Shown here piece after piece: positions 32,767-41,717 of a DNA stretch of 43,823 nucleotides. Each line of letters opens with the position of its first letter. Position 1 is the first letter of the stretch. Under the pieces are notes generated by a model, which saw nothing but the letters and a program-made list of their open reading frames with translations, ran no database searches and was not told where the DNA came from. Source of the DNA: Bradyrhizobium glycinis (GTDB taxonomy: Bacteria; Pseudomonadota; Alphaproteobacteria; Rhizobiales; Xanthobacteraceae); NCBI RefSeq assembly GCF_016031655.1, contig NZ_JACCHQ010000043.1, forward strand, positions 1-43,823. Reading direction: 5' to 3'. The translations under genes and the position numbers were made by a program.

Positions 32767-34032
32767 ATGGCGGCGAAGACGCGTCCAGTGCGCACCACCC
32801 GGACGTCCAGGCGGCGGCCGCTTCGGCAGCGGCCCAAGGCGGCCGGGAAGGCGGCCGGCCAGCTGCGCAAGCGCAGCACCAAGGCGGTTGCGCCGGATGT
32901 CGTTCAGGCGGCGCTGGCCGCTTTTGCTCATGAGGTCCGCACCCCCCTGACCGGCATTCTCGCGATCAGCGACCTGCTCGCGACCTCCGATCTCGGCGAG
33001 CGGGAGCGGCGCTGGGCCGACACCATCAAGGCCGGTGCCGAGCATCTGGCGAGCCTCGCCACACTGTTCGTGGATGCTGCCAGAACGGGGAAGGGCGGCA
33101 GCACGCCGCGGCAGGACCTGTTCGATCTCAAGACGCTCGCCCGCACCGCCGGCGATTCGCTGGCCGGCCGCGCCGCGGCCAAAGGTCTCCAGGCCAAGGT
33201 CGAGATCGCCGAAAAGATCCCAGGGCTCGTGGTCGGTGATTCCGTCCGCCTGCGCGCCGCGCTCGAGAACCTGATCGACAACGCCGTGAAATTCACCGAC
33301 GAGGGCGGAGTGGCCCTCGCCGTCGAGCCGTGGCGTCCCGCTAGAGGCAAAGCAAAGGGCAAGGTCGGCGTGGCCTTTGCGGTGTCCGACAGCGGCATCG
33401 GCCTGACGATGGCCGAGATCAAGCGGCTGTTCCGCCCATTCACCCAGGCCAATGTCACCATTGCCTCACGTTTCGGCGGCGCAGGCTTGGGGCTCTCCTC
33501 GGTCAAGCAATTGGCGCGGGCGATGGGCGGCGACATCAATGTCGCTCCGCGCCGCGGTGGGGGCGCCACCTTCACATTGACGGTGTCGCTGGACGCGGCG
33601 GGACCGGGCAAGACCCGGAAGGCAAAGGACGGCAGCGAGCCCGAGGCGGTTGCTGCGCTCCGCGTGCTCAGCGTCGAGGACAACCCGTTCGGCCGCGTCG
33701 TGCTCAACACCATCCTGACCGAGCTCGGCCATCATGCCGAGTTCATCGGGCGCGGCGAGGACGCCGTGAATCGGCTGGAGCAGGGCGCGTTCGACGCGGT
33801 GCTGATGGATATGGTGCTGCCGGGCATCGACGGCATCGAGGCCATCCGGCGGATCCGCAAGCTGCCGACGCCGCTGGCCCACATCCCGATCATCGGCGTG
33901 TCCGGCCGCGGCGAGGACGAGGCCGCCTCGCGCCAAGCCGGGGCCGACGCCTTCCTGGTCAAGCCTGTGTCTCCGCGGGCGCTAGCGACTGCGCTGCTTG
34001 AAGCGACACGCCGTGAGGAAGCCGCGACTTGA
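32767..34032 (+). CDS. Hybrid histidine kinase with receiver domain
   Basis: A 421-residue cytoplasmic kinase. A basic, disordered N-terminus (1-42) precedes HisKA (about 45-110, phosphorylatable His55 in FAHEVRTPLTG), HATPase_c (about 150-275; N box ENLIDNAVKF, G1 DSGIGL, G2 FGGAGLGLS) and a C-terminal receiver (about 297-415; acidic pair VEDN, phospho-acceptor Asp in VLMDMVLPG, Lys in LVKPVS). It has no membrane segment and no recognisable sensory domain, so it probably responds to an internal or partner signal. AAGGGGA is 5 bases before the ATG. Its last 74 bases overlap the 3' end of the YihY-family gene on the other strand. Confidence 0.92.
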   Translation: MAAKTRPVRTTRTSRRRPLRQRPKAAGKAAGQLRKRSTKAVAPDVVQAALAAFAHEVRTPLTGILAISDLLATSDLGERERRWADTIKAGAEHLASLATLFVDAARTGKGGSTPRQDLFDLKTLARTAGDSLAGRAAAKGLQAKVEIAEKIPGLVVGDSVRLRAALENLIDNAVKFTDEGGVALAVEPWRPARGKAKGKVGVAFAVSDSGIGLTMAEIKRLFRPFTQANVTIASRFGGAGLGLSSVKQLARAMGGDINVAPRRGGGATFTLTVSLDAAGPGKTRKAKDGSEPEAVAALRVLSVEDNPFGRVVLNTILTELGHHAEFIGRGEDAVNRLEQGAFDAVLMDMVLPGIDGIEAIRRIRKLPTPLAHIPIIGVSGRGEDEAASRQAGADAFLVKPVSPRALATALLEATRREEAAT

Positions 34033-34852
34033 TGATCGCGGCGTTCAGCTCGCCGCCGTAAACGAAGATCGCGGCGATGAAGTACAGAAACACCAGCGCG
34101 ATGATCACCGAGGCGAGCCCCGCATACATCGTCACGTAATTGTTCGCGAAGCGCGCCAGATATTGTCCGAACACGATGCCGGAGATCAGCGACGCCACGA
34201 TGGTGAAGACGATGCCGGGCAGAATCTGGAAGAAGCTGCGCCGCCCCGCCGGCAGCCAGGCATGCAGAATGATCAGCGCCACCACCAGCGCGCTGATGGT
34301 GATGCCGTAGCGCAGCCAGGTGAGGATGCTTTCGTTGGATTCCACGAACAGCGGAATGTGGCGCCGAGCGGCCTCGATGATCAGCGGCCCGAGCACGATC
34401 AGGAACGCCATGGCGAGGGCCGTGAAGGCCGCAATGATCGTATAGGCAATCGATTCCAGCCGGAGCCAGTACCAGCTCCGCATCTCCACCACCGCATAGG
34501 CGCGGTTGAGCGCGATCCGGAGCGCCTCGACGCCGTTGGAGGCGAAATAGACCGACAGCGCCGCGCCGATGGTCAAAAGGCCGGTGCGGGTGGTGGTCAG
34601 CACATCATGCACCTCCCCTGAGATCGAATCCGCGACCTGCTTGGGCCAGATCTGGAGCATCAGGCTGGCGGCTTGATCGGCGAGTTCCTTGGAGCCGAAG
34701 AAGCCGGCGAGCGAGGTCAGCACGATCAGGAACGGGAACAGCGCCATCAGCGTCGATAGCGCGATGTGGCTTGCGATCGCCCAGCCGTCATCGGCCAAGA
34801 ACGTGTAGAACGCGTCCATCGCGACGACGTAGATGTAGCGGATCGCTTTCAC
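33959..34852 (-). CDS. YihY/virulence factor BrkB family membrane protein
   Basis: A 297-residue inner-membrane protein with six hydrophobic segments. The family opening is DGWAIASHIALSTLMALFPF, and conserved polar positions occur in SVYFASNGVEALRIALNRAY and ANNYVTMYAGLASVIIALVF. The family was once annotated as RNase BN, wrongly. Its role is not established; members affect envelope and transport traits. The gene is convergent with the hybrid kinase and shares 74 bases with it. The start at 34852 gives the usual N-terminus (MKAIRYIYVVAMDAFYTFLA). Confidence 0.9.
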   Translation of the reverse strand: MKAIRYIYVVAMDAFYTFLADDGWAIASHIALSTLMALFPFLIVLTSLAGFFGSKELADQAASLMLQIWPKQVADSISGEVHDVLTTTRTGLLTIGAALSVYFASNGVEALRIALNRAYAVVEMRSWYWLRLESIAYTIIAAFTALAMAFLIVLGPLIIEAARRHIPLFVESNESILTWLRYGITISALVVALIILHAWLPAGRRSFFQILPGIVFTIVASLISGIVFGQYLARFANNYVTMYAGLASVIIALVFLYFIAAIFVYGGELNAAIIKSRLPHGVSLQAAQSLAPAETQA

Positions 34853-35052
34853 GTGGCACCTACACCGCTGCTCTCTCGCCCTGCGTGCAGGGAGAGATCG
34901 GGAGAACAGGCAATGGGCGCAAATCGGAAATCATCGCGCTACCATCTGATATTATTGGCCCAAAAGCCAGTTCGCGAAGCGCCCCGGAAATGACGCCGGA
35001 GACCGTCGCGGCACCATGGCGGACCGGCGCACACGGTGTTATCTACCCTCAA

Positions 35053-35247
35053 ATGGCATCTCTCCTGAGTACTTTCATCCTGCCGGCCGCAGCCGGCGCC
35101 GTGGCGCTGGTGCTGCTGCTCGGGCTCATCAACATGATGCGTGGCGGCTCGCCCAACACCTCGCAGAAGCTGATGCGCTGGCGCGTGCTGCTTCAGTTCG
35201 TGGCGATCATCATCGCGATGCTCGCGGTCTGGGCGATGGGACGTTGA
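35053..35247 (+). CDS. HIG1-type twin-transmembrane protein, 64 aa
   Basis: A 64-residue protein with two hydrophobic helices (about 5-25 and 43-61) joined by a basic loop: GLINMMRGGSPNTSQKLMRW followed by RVLLQFVAIII. That is the HIG_1_N signature known from hypoxia-induced gene 1 proteins, which associate with cytochrome oxidase in mitochondria. Alphaproteobacterial members are small inner-membrane proteins of unconfirmed role. There is no Shine-Dalgarno before ATG 35053; an ATG at 34990 would add an unlikely polar leader. It ends 2 bases before the adenosyltransferase gene, so they are cotranscribed. Confidence 0.87.
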   Translation: MASLLSTFILPAAAGAVALVLLLGLINMMRGGSPNTSQKLMRWRVLLQFVAIIIAMLAVWAMGR

Positions 35248-35249
35248 TC

Positions 35250-35822
35250 ATGGTGGTGCTGAACCGCATCTACACGAAGACCGGTGACGACGGCACGACG
35301 GCGCTCGGAACCGGCGAGCGGCGTCCGAAATACGATCTGCGCATCGAGGCTTATGGCACCGTCGACGAGACCAATGCCGCGATCGGCGTGGTCAGGCTCC
35401 ACACCGGGGAGATGCCCGAGCTCGATGCGATGCTCGGCCGCATCCAGAACGATCTGTTCGATCTTGGTGCCGATCTCGCCGTGCCGGAGCGGGAAGGTAA
35501 GGCGGAGCGCCTGCGGGTGGTGGCGAGCCAGGTCGAGCGGCTCGAGCGCGACATCGACACGCTCAACGACAAGCTCGCACCGCTGACCTCCTTCGTGCTT
35601 CCCGGCGGCACGCCGGCGGCGGCCCATCTGCATGTGGCGCGCACGATATGCCGCAGGGCGGAACGCGTGATCGTGGAGCTGGCGGCCCAGCCCAGCGAGA
35701 CGGTCAGCGCGGCTGGCATCCAATATATGAACCGCCTGTCCGACTTTCTCTTCGTGGCCAGCCGGGCGGTGAACGGCAATGGCGTGGGCGACGTGCTCTG
35801 GGTTCCCGGCCAGAACCGCTGA
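35250..35822 (+). CDS. Cob(I)yrinic acid a,c-diamide adenosyltransferase (PduO type)
   Basis: A 190-residue enzyme. It has the PduO/EutT N-terminal ATP motif (IYTKTGDDGTTALGTGERRP), the conserved YGTVDETNAAIGV and the C-terminal cobalamin-contact helix (RRAERVIVEL, NRLSDFLFVASR). It transfers the adenosyl group of ATP to cob(I)alamin, making coenzyme B12. The length matches the family. It follows the HIG1-type gene after 2 bases. The 126-base gap to etfB holds no clear hairpin. Confidence 0.93.
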   Translation: MVVLNRIYTKTGDDGTTALGTGERRPKYDLRIEAYGTVDETNAAIGVVRLHTGEMPELDAMLGRIQNDLFDLGADLAVPEREGKAERLRVVASQVERLERDIDTLNDKLAPLTSFVLPGGTPAAAHLHVARTICRRAERVIVELAAQPSETVSAAGIQYMNRLSDFLFVASRAVNGNGVGDVLWVPGQNR

Positions 35823-35948
35823 CCCATCGCGCGCCCGCATTTCAGGAGGCTAAAATTAGGCCCGTTGGCGCGTTGACCGGGGCAGATCAGGCCTTTAGGT
35901 TCCGCGCCAGTTGATAACCCCCCTCCCAAATTGAGTGAAAGAGGATCG

Positions 35949-36698
35949 ATGAAGGTCTTAGTGCCGGTAAAGCGGGTGGTCGATTACAACGTCAAGGTCC
36001 GCGTCAAGGGCGATGGATCGGGCGTTGAACTCGCCAACGTCAAGATGTCCATGAACCCCTTCGACGAAATCGCTGTCGAGGAAGCGCTGCGCCTGAAGGA
36101 AGCCGGCAAGGCCACTGAGGTCGTGGTGGTCTCGATCGGACCGGCGCAGGCGTCCGAGACGATCCGCACCGGTCTTGCCATGGGCGCCGATCGCGGCATC
36201 CTGGTGAAGGCGGAAGGCACCGTCGAGCCGCTCGCCGTCGCCAAGATCCTGAAGAAGGTTGCGGAAGAAGAGCAGCCGGGCCTGATCATTCTCGGCAAGC
36301 AGGCGATCGACGACGACTCGAATCAGACCGGCCAGATGCTGGCCGCTCTGCTCGGCTGGTCGCAGGCGACCTTCGCCTCCAAACTTGAGGTCGAAGGTGC
36401 CGACTTCAAGGTGACGCGCGAAGTCGATGGCGGTCTCCAGACCGTGAAGCTGAAGGGACCGGCAATCGTCACCACCGATCTCCGCCTCAACGAGCCGCGC
36501 TACGCGTCGCTGCCCAACATCATGAAGGCGAAGAAGAAGCCGATCGCGGAGAAGACGGTCGCCGATTACGGCGTCGACATCGCCGCGCGTCTCGAGGTTC
36601 TGAAGACGGCTGAGCCCGCGGGCCGCAAGGCCGGCGTCAAGGTCAAGGACGTCGCCGAGCTGGTGTCGAAACTCAAGAACGAAGCCGGGGTGCTCTGA
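35949..36698 (+). CDS. etfB: Electron transfer flavoprotein beta subunit
   Basis: A 249-residue protein: MKVLVPVKRVVDYNVKVRVK at the N-terminus, the AMP-binding region, and the family signature VEEALRLKEAGKATEVVVVS. The recognition loop for dehydrogenases is near LPNIMKAKKKPI. The ETF alpha-beta dimer takes electrons from acyl-CoA dehydrogenases and passes them to ETF-ubiquinone oxidoreductase. AGAGGA precedes the ATG at 35949. The stop shares a base with etfA. Confidence 0.95.
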   Translation: MKVLVPVKRVVDYNVKVRVKGDGSGVELANVKMSMNPFDEIAVEEALRLKEAGKATEVVVVSIGPAQASETIRTGLAMGADRGILVKAEGTVEPLAVAKILKKVAEEEQPGLIILGKQAIDDDSNQTGQMLAALLGWSQATFASKLEVEGADFKVTREVDGGLQTVKLKGPAIVTTDLRLNEPRYASLPNIMKAKKKPIAEKTVADYGVDIAARLEVLKTAEPAGRKAGVKVKDVAELVSKLKNEAGVL

Positions 36699-37642
36699 TG
36701 ACGACGCTTCTGATTGCCGAACACGACAATGCGTCGCTCAAGGACGCCACCAACAAGGCCCTGACCGCAGCTGGCGCGCTCGGCGCGGATGTCGAGGTGC
36801 TGGTCGCCGGCCAGAACGCCAAGGCCGCGGCGGACGCCGCTGCCAAGCTCAATGGCGTGAAGAAGGTGCTGCTCGCCGATGGCGACCTCTACGCGCACGA
36901 TCTCGCCGAGCCGCTGGCTGCGCTGGTCGTGTCGCTGGCGTCCGGCTATGACGCGATCGTCGCGCCTGCGACTTCGCGCTTCAAGAACGTGATGCCTCGC
37001 ATCGCCGCTCTGCTCGACGTCATGCAGGTCTCGGAGATCACCAAGGTGGTCGCGCCCGATACCTATGAGCGTCCGATCTATGCCGGCAACGCCATCCAGA
37101 CGGTGAAGTCGAAGGACGCCAAGAAGGTCATCACGGTGCGCACCTCCACCTTCGCCGCAGCGGGCGAGGGCGGCAGCGCCCCGGTCGAGACCGTGGCGGC
37201 GGCGGCCGATCCGGGCCTGTCGACTTTCGTCGGTGAGGAGGTCGCCAAGAGCGATCGTCCCGAGCTGACCTCGGCCAAGATCATCGTCTCCGGTGGCCGC
37301 GCCATGCAGAGCCGCGAGAATTTTGCCAAGTACATCGAGCCGCTCGCGGACAAGCTGGGCGCCGGTGTCGGTGCCTCGCGCGCCGCGGTCGACGCCGGCT
37401 ATGCGCCGAACGACTGGCAGGTTGGCCAGACCGGCAAGGTCGTGGCCCCCGAGCTCTATGTCGCGGTCGGCATTTCCGGCGCCATCCAGCATCTGGCCGG
37501 CATGAAGGACTCCAAGGTGATCGTCGCGATCAACAAGGACGAGGACGCGCCGATCTTCCAGGTCGCTGATTACGGCCTGGTCGCCGATCTCTATCAGGCG
37601 GTTCCGGAGCTGACAGCCGAACTCGGCAAGCTCGGCAAGTAA
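36698..37642 (+). CDS. etfA: Electron transfer flavoprotein alpha subunit
   Basis: A 314-residue FAD-binding partner of EtfB. The C-terminal FAD domain carries KIIVSGGRAMQSRENF, DAGYAPNDWQVGQTGKVVAP and YVAVGISGAIQHLAGMKDSK, then AINKDEDAPIFQVADYGLVA. The start overlaps the etfB stop (TGATG), so the pair is translationally coupled. A strong hairpin follows, and then hbd-type dehydrogenase 196 bases on, all part of fatty-acid and PHB metabolism. Confidence 0.95.
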   Translation: MTTLLIAEHDNASLKDATNKALTAAGALGADVEVLVAGQNAKAAADAAAKLNGVKKVLLADGDLYAHDLAEPLAALVVSLASGYDAIVAPATSRFKNVMPRIAALLDVMQVSEITKVVAPDTYERPIYAGNAIQTVKSKDAKKVITVRTSTFAAAGEGGSAPVETVAAAADPGLSTFVGEEVAKSDRPELTSAKIIVSGGRAMQSRENFAKYIEPLADKLGAGVGASRAAVDAGYAPNDWQVGQTGKVVAPELYVAVGISGAIQHLAGMKDSKVIVAINKDEDAPIFQVADYGLVADLYQAVPELTAELGKLGK

Positions 37643-37653
37643 AAGGCATCGAA

Positions 37654-37688
37654 AACACCGGCCGGAGGTATAAACTCCGGCCGGTGTT
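37654..37688 (+). terminator. Hairpin after etfA
   Basis: A perfect 14-bp stem (AACACCGGCCGGAG / CTCCGGCCGGTGTT) with loop GTATAAA, starting 12 bases after the etfA stop. No T tract follows directly, so it may be an inefficient or Rho-assisted terminator, or protect the mRNA 3' end. Confidence 0.75.
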
Positions 37689-37838
37689 GCATTTCTGAGG
37701 CGTTTTCTTTGGCGTGGGGCGTGCCTTGGAAGCGATCCAATCTAGGTTTCGAGCCAAGGTTCTGATTAAATCGGACCTCCCGGCTCAAGGGGATAGGCAG
37801 GGCGCGCCCCCCGGCGCGCCGTTCCGGTGGATGACAAT

Positions 37839-38720
37839 ATGGCGGCAGTGATCAAGAAGGTCGGCGTGATCGGCGCGGGGCAGATGGGCAATGGCATCGC
37901 GCATGTCGCGGCGCTCGCCGGCTTCGACGTGGTGCTCAACGACGTTTCGGCCGACCGCCTCAAGTCGGGCATGGCCACCATCAACGGCAATCTGGCGCGC
38001 CAAGTCTCCAAGAAGGTCGTCACCGAGGACGACAAGGCCAAGGCGATCGCGCGTATCAAGCTGGCCGAGAAGCTGGACGACCTCGCCGACTGCGACCTCG
38101 TCATCGAGACCGCGGTCGAGAAGGAAGAGGTCAAGCGCAAGATCTTCCACGAGCTCTGCGCGGTGTTGAAGCCGGAGGCGATCGTCGCCTCCGATACGTC
38201 TTCGATCTCGATCACGCGCCTCGCCGCCGCCACCGACCGCCCGGAACGCTTCATCGGCGTTCATTTCATGAATCCGGTGCCGTTGATGGAGCTGGTCGAG
38301 CTCATCCGCGGCATCGCCACCGACGATGCCACCTTCGAGACCGCCAAGGAATTCGTCGGCAAGCTCGGCAAGCAGGTCGCGGTCTCCGAGGATTTCCCGG
38401 CCTTCATCGTCAACCGCATCCTGCTGCCGATGATCAACGAGGCGATCTACACGCTCTATGAAGGCGTCGGCAACGTCGAGGCGATCGACGCGGCGATGAA
38501 ACTAGGCGCCCACCATCCCATGGGTCCGCTCGAGCTCGCCGATTTCATCGGGCTCGACACCTGCCTGTCCATCATGCAGGTGCTGCACGAGGGGCTGGCC
38601 GACTCCAAGTACCGCCCTTGCCCGCTGCTGGTGAAATACGTCGAGGCCGGCTGGCTCGGCCGCAAGACCCAGCGCGGCTTCTACGATTACCGCGGCGCCA
38701 AGCCGGTGCCGACAAGGTAA
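37839..38720 (+). CDS. 3-hydroxybutyryl-CoA dehydrogenase
   Basis: A 293-residue NAD(P)-dependent dehydrogenase. The Rossmann motif is VGVIGAGQMGNGIAHVAALA, the substrate/catalytic segment HFMNPVPLMELVE (His of the His-Glu pair), and the C-terminal domain begins DFPAFIVNRILLPMINEAIY. It interconverts acetoacetyl-CoA and 3-hydroxybutyryl-CoA. ATG 37839 is preferred over a GTG 12 bases earlier. With etfBA and the phasin, it fits PHB/short-chain acyl-CoA metabolism. Gene symbol hbdA is often used for it in bradyrhizobia. Confidence 0.93.
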   Translation: MAAVIKKVGVIGAGQMGNGIAHVAALAGFDVVLNDVSADRLKSGMATINGNLARQVSKKVVTEDDKAKAIARIKLAEKLDDLADCDLVIETAVEKEEVKRKIFHELCAVLKPEAIVASDTSSISITRLAAATDRPERFIGVHFMNPVPLMELVELIRGIATDDATFETAKEFVGKLGKQVAVSEDFPAFIVNRILLPMINEAIYTLYEGVGNVEAIDAAMKLGAHHPMGPLELADFIGLDTCLSIMQVLHEGLADSKYRPCPLLVKYVEAGWLGRKTQRGFYDYRGAKPVPTR

Positions 38721-38730
38721 GGGTCGTGTC

Positions 38731-38857
38731 GTGCCCCGGACGCTGCGCAACGCGTTAGCGGTGCGCTGCAGAGCCGGGGCCCAGAAGCCACGTGCACGAT
38801 GAGGCTGGGTCCCGGCTCGGCGGCGCGTCCCTCCGTGTCGCGCCTTGTCCGGGACAC
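38731..38857. repeat. Nested palindromic intergenic repeat
   Basis: Outer arms GTGCCCCGGAC (38731-38741) and GTCCGGGACAC (38847-38857), and inner arms GAGCCGGGGCCCAG (38771-38784) and CTGGGTCCCGGCTC (38805-38818), are reverse complements apart from single substitutions. The TGCCCCGGAC...GGGTCCCGGCTC type is a frequent bradyrhizobial intergenic element. It fills the gap after the hydroxybutyryl-CoA dehydrogenase gene. Confidence 0.85.
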
Positions 38858-38944
38858 AGACGGCGGCCACGCCGCAGCCGCGTGCCAATTCATGTCCCAT
38901 TAACCCCTCGCGCCTAGGTTACGGCCGGTACGAGGGTTCGCGTC

Positions 38945-39139
38945 ATGGACATGATGGCAATGGTCAGCACCATGCTGGCCGCTCAGCAAGGCGCGCTGCA
39001 GTCGAATATTGCGGCGACGCTGACCAAGCAGAACGCGGATATGGAGAAATCCACCATCCTGACGCTGCTCGGCGCCGTTCAGCCTTCTCTTGCCAATGTC
39101 GGCCCGGGCGTCGGCGGCAATCTCAACGTCACCGCCTAA
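38945..39139 (+). CDS. YjfB-like small protein (putative motility)
   Basis: A 64-residue soluble protein: MDMMAMVSTMLAAQQGALQS, then IAATLTKQNADMEKSTILTL and a Gly-rich tail. The Met/Ala/Gln-rich helical N-half resembles the YjfB family, small proteins annotated as putative motility proteins. GAGGG lies about 10 bases before the ATG. It is 3 bases from the convergent tlpA stop. No flagellar genes are in the window, so the role is open. Confidence 0.65.
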   Translation: MDMMAMVSTMLAAQQGALQSNIAATLTKQNADMEKSTILTLLGAVQPSLANVGPGVGGNLNVTA

Positions 39140-39142
39140 GCT

Positions 39143-39820
39143 TCAAAGCGACGCGGTGGCCTTGCCGGTTGCTGCCCGGATCAGCTTGAGCGCGTCCTCG
39201 CTCGCCCATTCCGCCGGCCCCGCGATCGTCGCAATTTCGCACCCCTGCGGGTCGACCAGCACCGAGGTCGGCATGCCCAGCGCCCGACCGACGGCTTTAA
39301 GATCCTGAAAAACCTTGGCTTTCTGGTCGCTGAAATAGGCGAGCCGGCTCAGATTGGCCTCTTTCAGGAAGGTTTTCGGCTTCTCCGGGTCGCGGGTGTC
39401 GATGTTGATCGCTACCACCTCGAAATTCGGGCCCGACAGCTTGCCCTGGAGCTCGTCCAGCGCCGGCATCTCCTTGCGACAAGGCACGCACCAGGTCGCC
39501 CAGAGGTTCACCAACAGGGTCTTGCCGCGGAAGTCGGACAGCTTCTTCGGCTTGCCGTCGGAATCGTCGAAGGCGAGGTCGGGCAGTTTCACGGGGGCGC
39601 TTGCCATGGTCAGTGCCGCCACCTCGCCATGCGCGAACGGAGCGATTTTCTGCGCGGTCGCCACCGCCGCCTTGCAGGTCGGATCGCCTGATGGCGCCCG
39701 GCTGAGGCCGAGCCCATACAGCGCGGCAAAGCCGGCCAGCCCGACGATCGCCACGGTGGCGACGACGAGGGGGATGCGGCGCGTAGCGGAGGGCTTCGGT
39801 TCCAGCATATCGTTTGTCAT
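39143..39820 (-). CDS. tlpA: Membrane-anchored thiol:disulfide reductase TlpA
   Basis: A 225-residue protein: uncleaved N-terminal anchor (about 16-40, RIPLVVATVAIVGLAGFAAL) and a periplasmic thioredoxin fold with the active site WATWCVPCRKEMP. A second Cys pair characteristic of bradyrhizobial TlpA is visible (PTCKAA near residue 48 and PQGCEIA near the end). In B. japonicum TlpA reduces the copper chaperone ScoI and CoxB for assembly of the CuA centre of cytochrome aa3. The sequence matches that protein almost throughout from memory. ATG 39820 is used; ATG 39808 is an alternative closer to the published N-terminus. It is divergent from argH across 89 bases. Confidence 0.95.
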   Translation of the reverse strand: MTNDMLEPKPSATRRIPLVVATVAIVGLAGFAALYGLGLSRAPSGDPTCKAAVATAQKIAPFAHGEVAALTMASAPVKLPDLAFDDSDGKPKKLSDFRGKTLLVNLWATWCVPCRKEMPALDELQGKLSGPNFEVVAINIDTRDPEKPKTFLKEANLSRLAYFSDQKAKVFQDLKAVGRALGMPTSVLVDPQGCEIATIAGPAEWASEDALKLIRAATGKATASL

Positions 39821-39909
39821 CCGGTCGCAGATATGGCTATCAGGGGCCTCTTAATACGGCTGGCCGCGGCCAGCAAACGTGCGGCAAAATCAGGCGTGAG
39901 CAGGGAATC

Positions 39910-41307
39910 ATGAGCAACAAGATGTGGGGCGGCCGGTTCTCGGAACGTCCCGACGAGATCATGGAAGAGATCAACGTCTCCATCGACGTCGATCGTCACC
40001 TCTTCGCCCAGGACATTGCCGCGTCCAAGGCTCACGCCGCGATGTTGGCCAATCAGGGCATCATCACGGCTTCTGATGCGAAAAATATCGGCAAGGGTCT
40101 AGACACAATCCTGTCAGAGATCGGCAAGGGGGGCTTCGAATTCAAGCGCGCGCTCGAAGACATCCATATGAATGTCGAGAGCCGCCTGTCGGAGCTGATC
40201 GGCCCGGCCGCCGGGAGGCTGCACACCGCGCGTTCGCGCAACGACCAGGTCGCCACCGACTTTCGCCTGTTCGTCCGCGACATCATCGACGAGACCGATG
40301 CCGCGCTCGCCGCGTTCCAGCAGGCCCTGGTGGAGCGGGCGCTGGAGCACGCCGCAACCGTGATGCCCGGCTTCACGCATCTGCAAACGGCGCAGCCCGT
40401 CACTTTCGGCCATCACCTGCTGGCCTATGTCGAGATGGCCGCGCGCGACCGCGGCCGCTTCCAGGACGCCCGCAAGCGGCTGAACGAATCGCCCCTGGGC
40501 GCGGCCGCACTCGCCGGCACCTCGTTCCCGATCGACCGTCACGCCACCGCGAAGGCGCTCCTCTTCGACCGGCCGATGGCGAACTCGCTCGATGCCGTCT
40601 CCGACCGCGACTTCGTGCTGGAGACGCTGTCGGCCGCCTCGATCTGCGCCGTGCACATGTCGCGCTTTGCCGAGGAGATCGTGATCTGGACCTCGCCGCT
40701 GGTCGGCATGATCCGGCTCAGCGACAAGTTCACCACCGGCTCCTCGATCATGCCGCAGAAGCGCAATCCGGATGCCGCCGAGCTGGTGCGCGCCAAGACC
40801 GGCCGCGTCATCGGCGCGCTCAACGGCCTCCTGATCGTCATGAAGGGCCTGCCGCTCGCCTATCAAAAGGACATGCAGGAGGACAAGCAGGGCGCCATGG
40901 AGGGTTTTGCCGCGCTGTCGCTGGCAATCCGCGCCATGACCGGCATGGTCCGTGATCTCGTTCCGGACGAAGCCAAGATGAAGGCGGCCGCGGGCGAGGG
41001 TTACGCTACAGCGACCGACCTTGCCGACTGGCTGGTGCGGACGCTGAAGATGCCGTTCCGGGAGGCTCACCACGTCACAGGCCGTATCGTCGCCAAGGCC
41101 GCCGAGGGCGGCATCGCGCTGCACGAGCTGCCGCTGAAGGAGATGCAGGCGATCGAGCCCAAGATCACCAAAGACGTGCTCGGCGTGCTCTCGGTCGAAT
41201 CGTCGGTGAAGAGCCGCACCAGCTTTGGCGGCACCGCGCCGAAGAACGTGACGTCCCAGGCCAAGGCCTGGACGAAGCGGCTGGAAAAAGAGCGAAAATT
41301 GGGCTGA
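39910..41307 (+). CDS. argH: Argininosuccinate lyase
   Basis: A 465-residue fumarase/aspartase-superfamily enzyme. It starts MSNKMWGGRFSERPDEIMEE and carries the superfamily signatures HTARSRNDQVATD, MPGFTHLQTAQPVTFGHHLL and the flexible catalytic loop GSSIMPQKRNPDAAEL (Ser of the SSxMPxKxN motif). It splits argininosuccinate into arginine and fumarate, the last step of arginine synthesis. AGGGA precedes the ATG at 39910. It is followed on the same strand by the lipoprotein and lysA genes. Confidence 0.97.
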   Translation: MSNKMWGGRFSERPDEIMEEINVSIDVDRHLFAQDIAASKAHAAMLANQGIITASDAKNIGKGLDTILSEIGKGGFEFKRALEDIHMNVESRLSELIGPAAGRLHTARSRNDQVATDFRLFVRDIIDETDAALAAFQQALVERALEHAATVMPGFTHLQTAQPVTFGHHLLAYVEMAARDRGRFQDARKRLNESPLGAAALAGTSFPIDRHATAKALLFDRPMANSLDAVSDRDFVLETLSAASICAVHMSRFAEEIVIWTSPLVGMIRLSDKFTTGSSIMPQKRNPDAAELVRAKTGRVIGALNGLLIVMKGLPLAYQKDMQEDKQGAMEGFAALSLAIRAMTGMVRDLVPDEAKMKAAAGEGYATATDLADWLVRTLKMPFREAHHVTGRIVAKAAEGGIALHELPLKEMQAIEPKITKDVLGVLSVESSVKSRTSFGGTAPKNVTSQAKAWTKRLEKERKLG

Positions 41308-41400
41308 GGGCAAAATTTCGCTTATGTTTCATGGTCATCCGGCTCTCGCCAGAACGCGCCAATCTCTGTATGGTGCGCCGCGCGTAGTGGGGATTTCGTC

Positions 41401-41694
41401 GTGACGTCAAAGTTTCGCCCGGCCGGCTCGGGGTGGGCCATCATTGTCTTGAGCCTGACGGCGCTCGCGCTTGCCGGCTGCGGCCGCAAGGGCCCGCTGG
41501 ATCTGCCGCCGACCGCCTCCAACGCGCCTACAGCCACCGGCGCTGCGCCCGTCGAGACCGAGACCGCGGCCCAGAAGGCGCCGAGCCTGTTCGACCCCAC
41601 TGCCAGCGCGGATGCCGCGCCCGCGGCGGCCAAAGGCCGGAAGAAATCGTTTATTCTCGACCCGCTCCTGGACGAACCTCCCGGCAAGAAATAA
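41401..41694 (+). CDS. LptM-like small lipoprotein (YifL/LppL)
   Basis: A 97-residue protein with a lipoprotein signal ending in the lipobox LALAGCGRKGPLDLPP. The acylated Cys at about 27 followed by GRKGPL is the signature of YifL/LptM, a small lipoprotein that helps mature the LPS translocon LptD in E. coli. The rest is low-complexity Ala/Pro/Thr with a basic tail. The start is GTG at 41401, with GGGGAT upstream. The arrangement lipoprotein-lysA is conserved in many proteobacteria (lppL-lysA in Pseudomonas), and here the two are 23 bases apart. Confidence 0.87.
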   Translation: MTSKFRPAGSGWAIIVLSLTALALAGCGRKGPLDLPPTASNAPTATGAAPVETETAAQKAPSLFDPTASADAAPAAAKGRKKSFILDPLLDEPPGKK

Positions 41695-41717
41695 GCCGGG
41701 ACAACCGAGCCTGCGCC

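Noticed and set aside
34871..34896. Small hairpin CTCTCGCCCTGC / GCAGGGAGAG
   Set aside because: It may be a fragment of the 755-820 type repeat, but is too short to classify and has no T tract.
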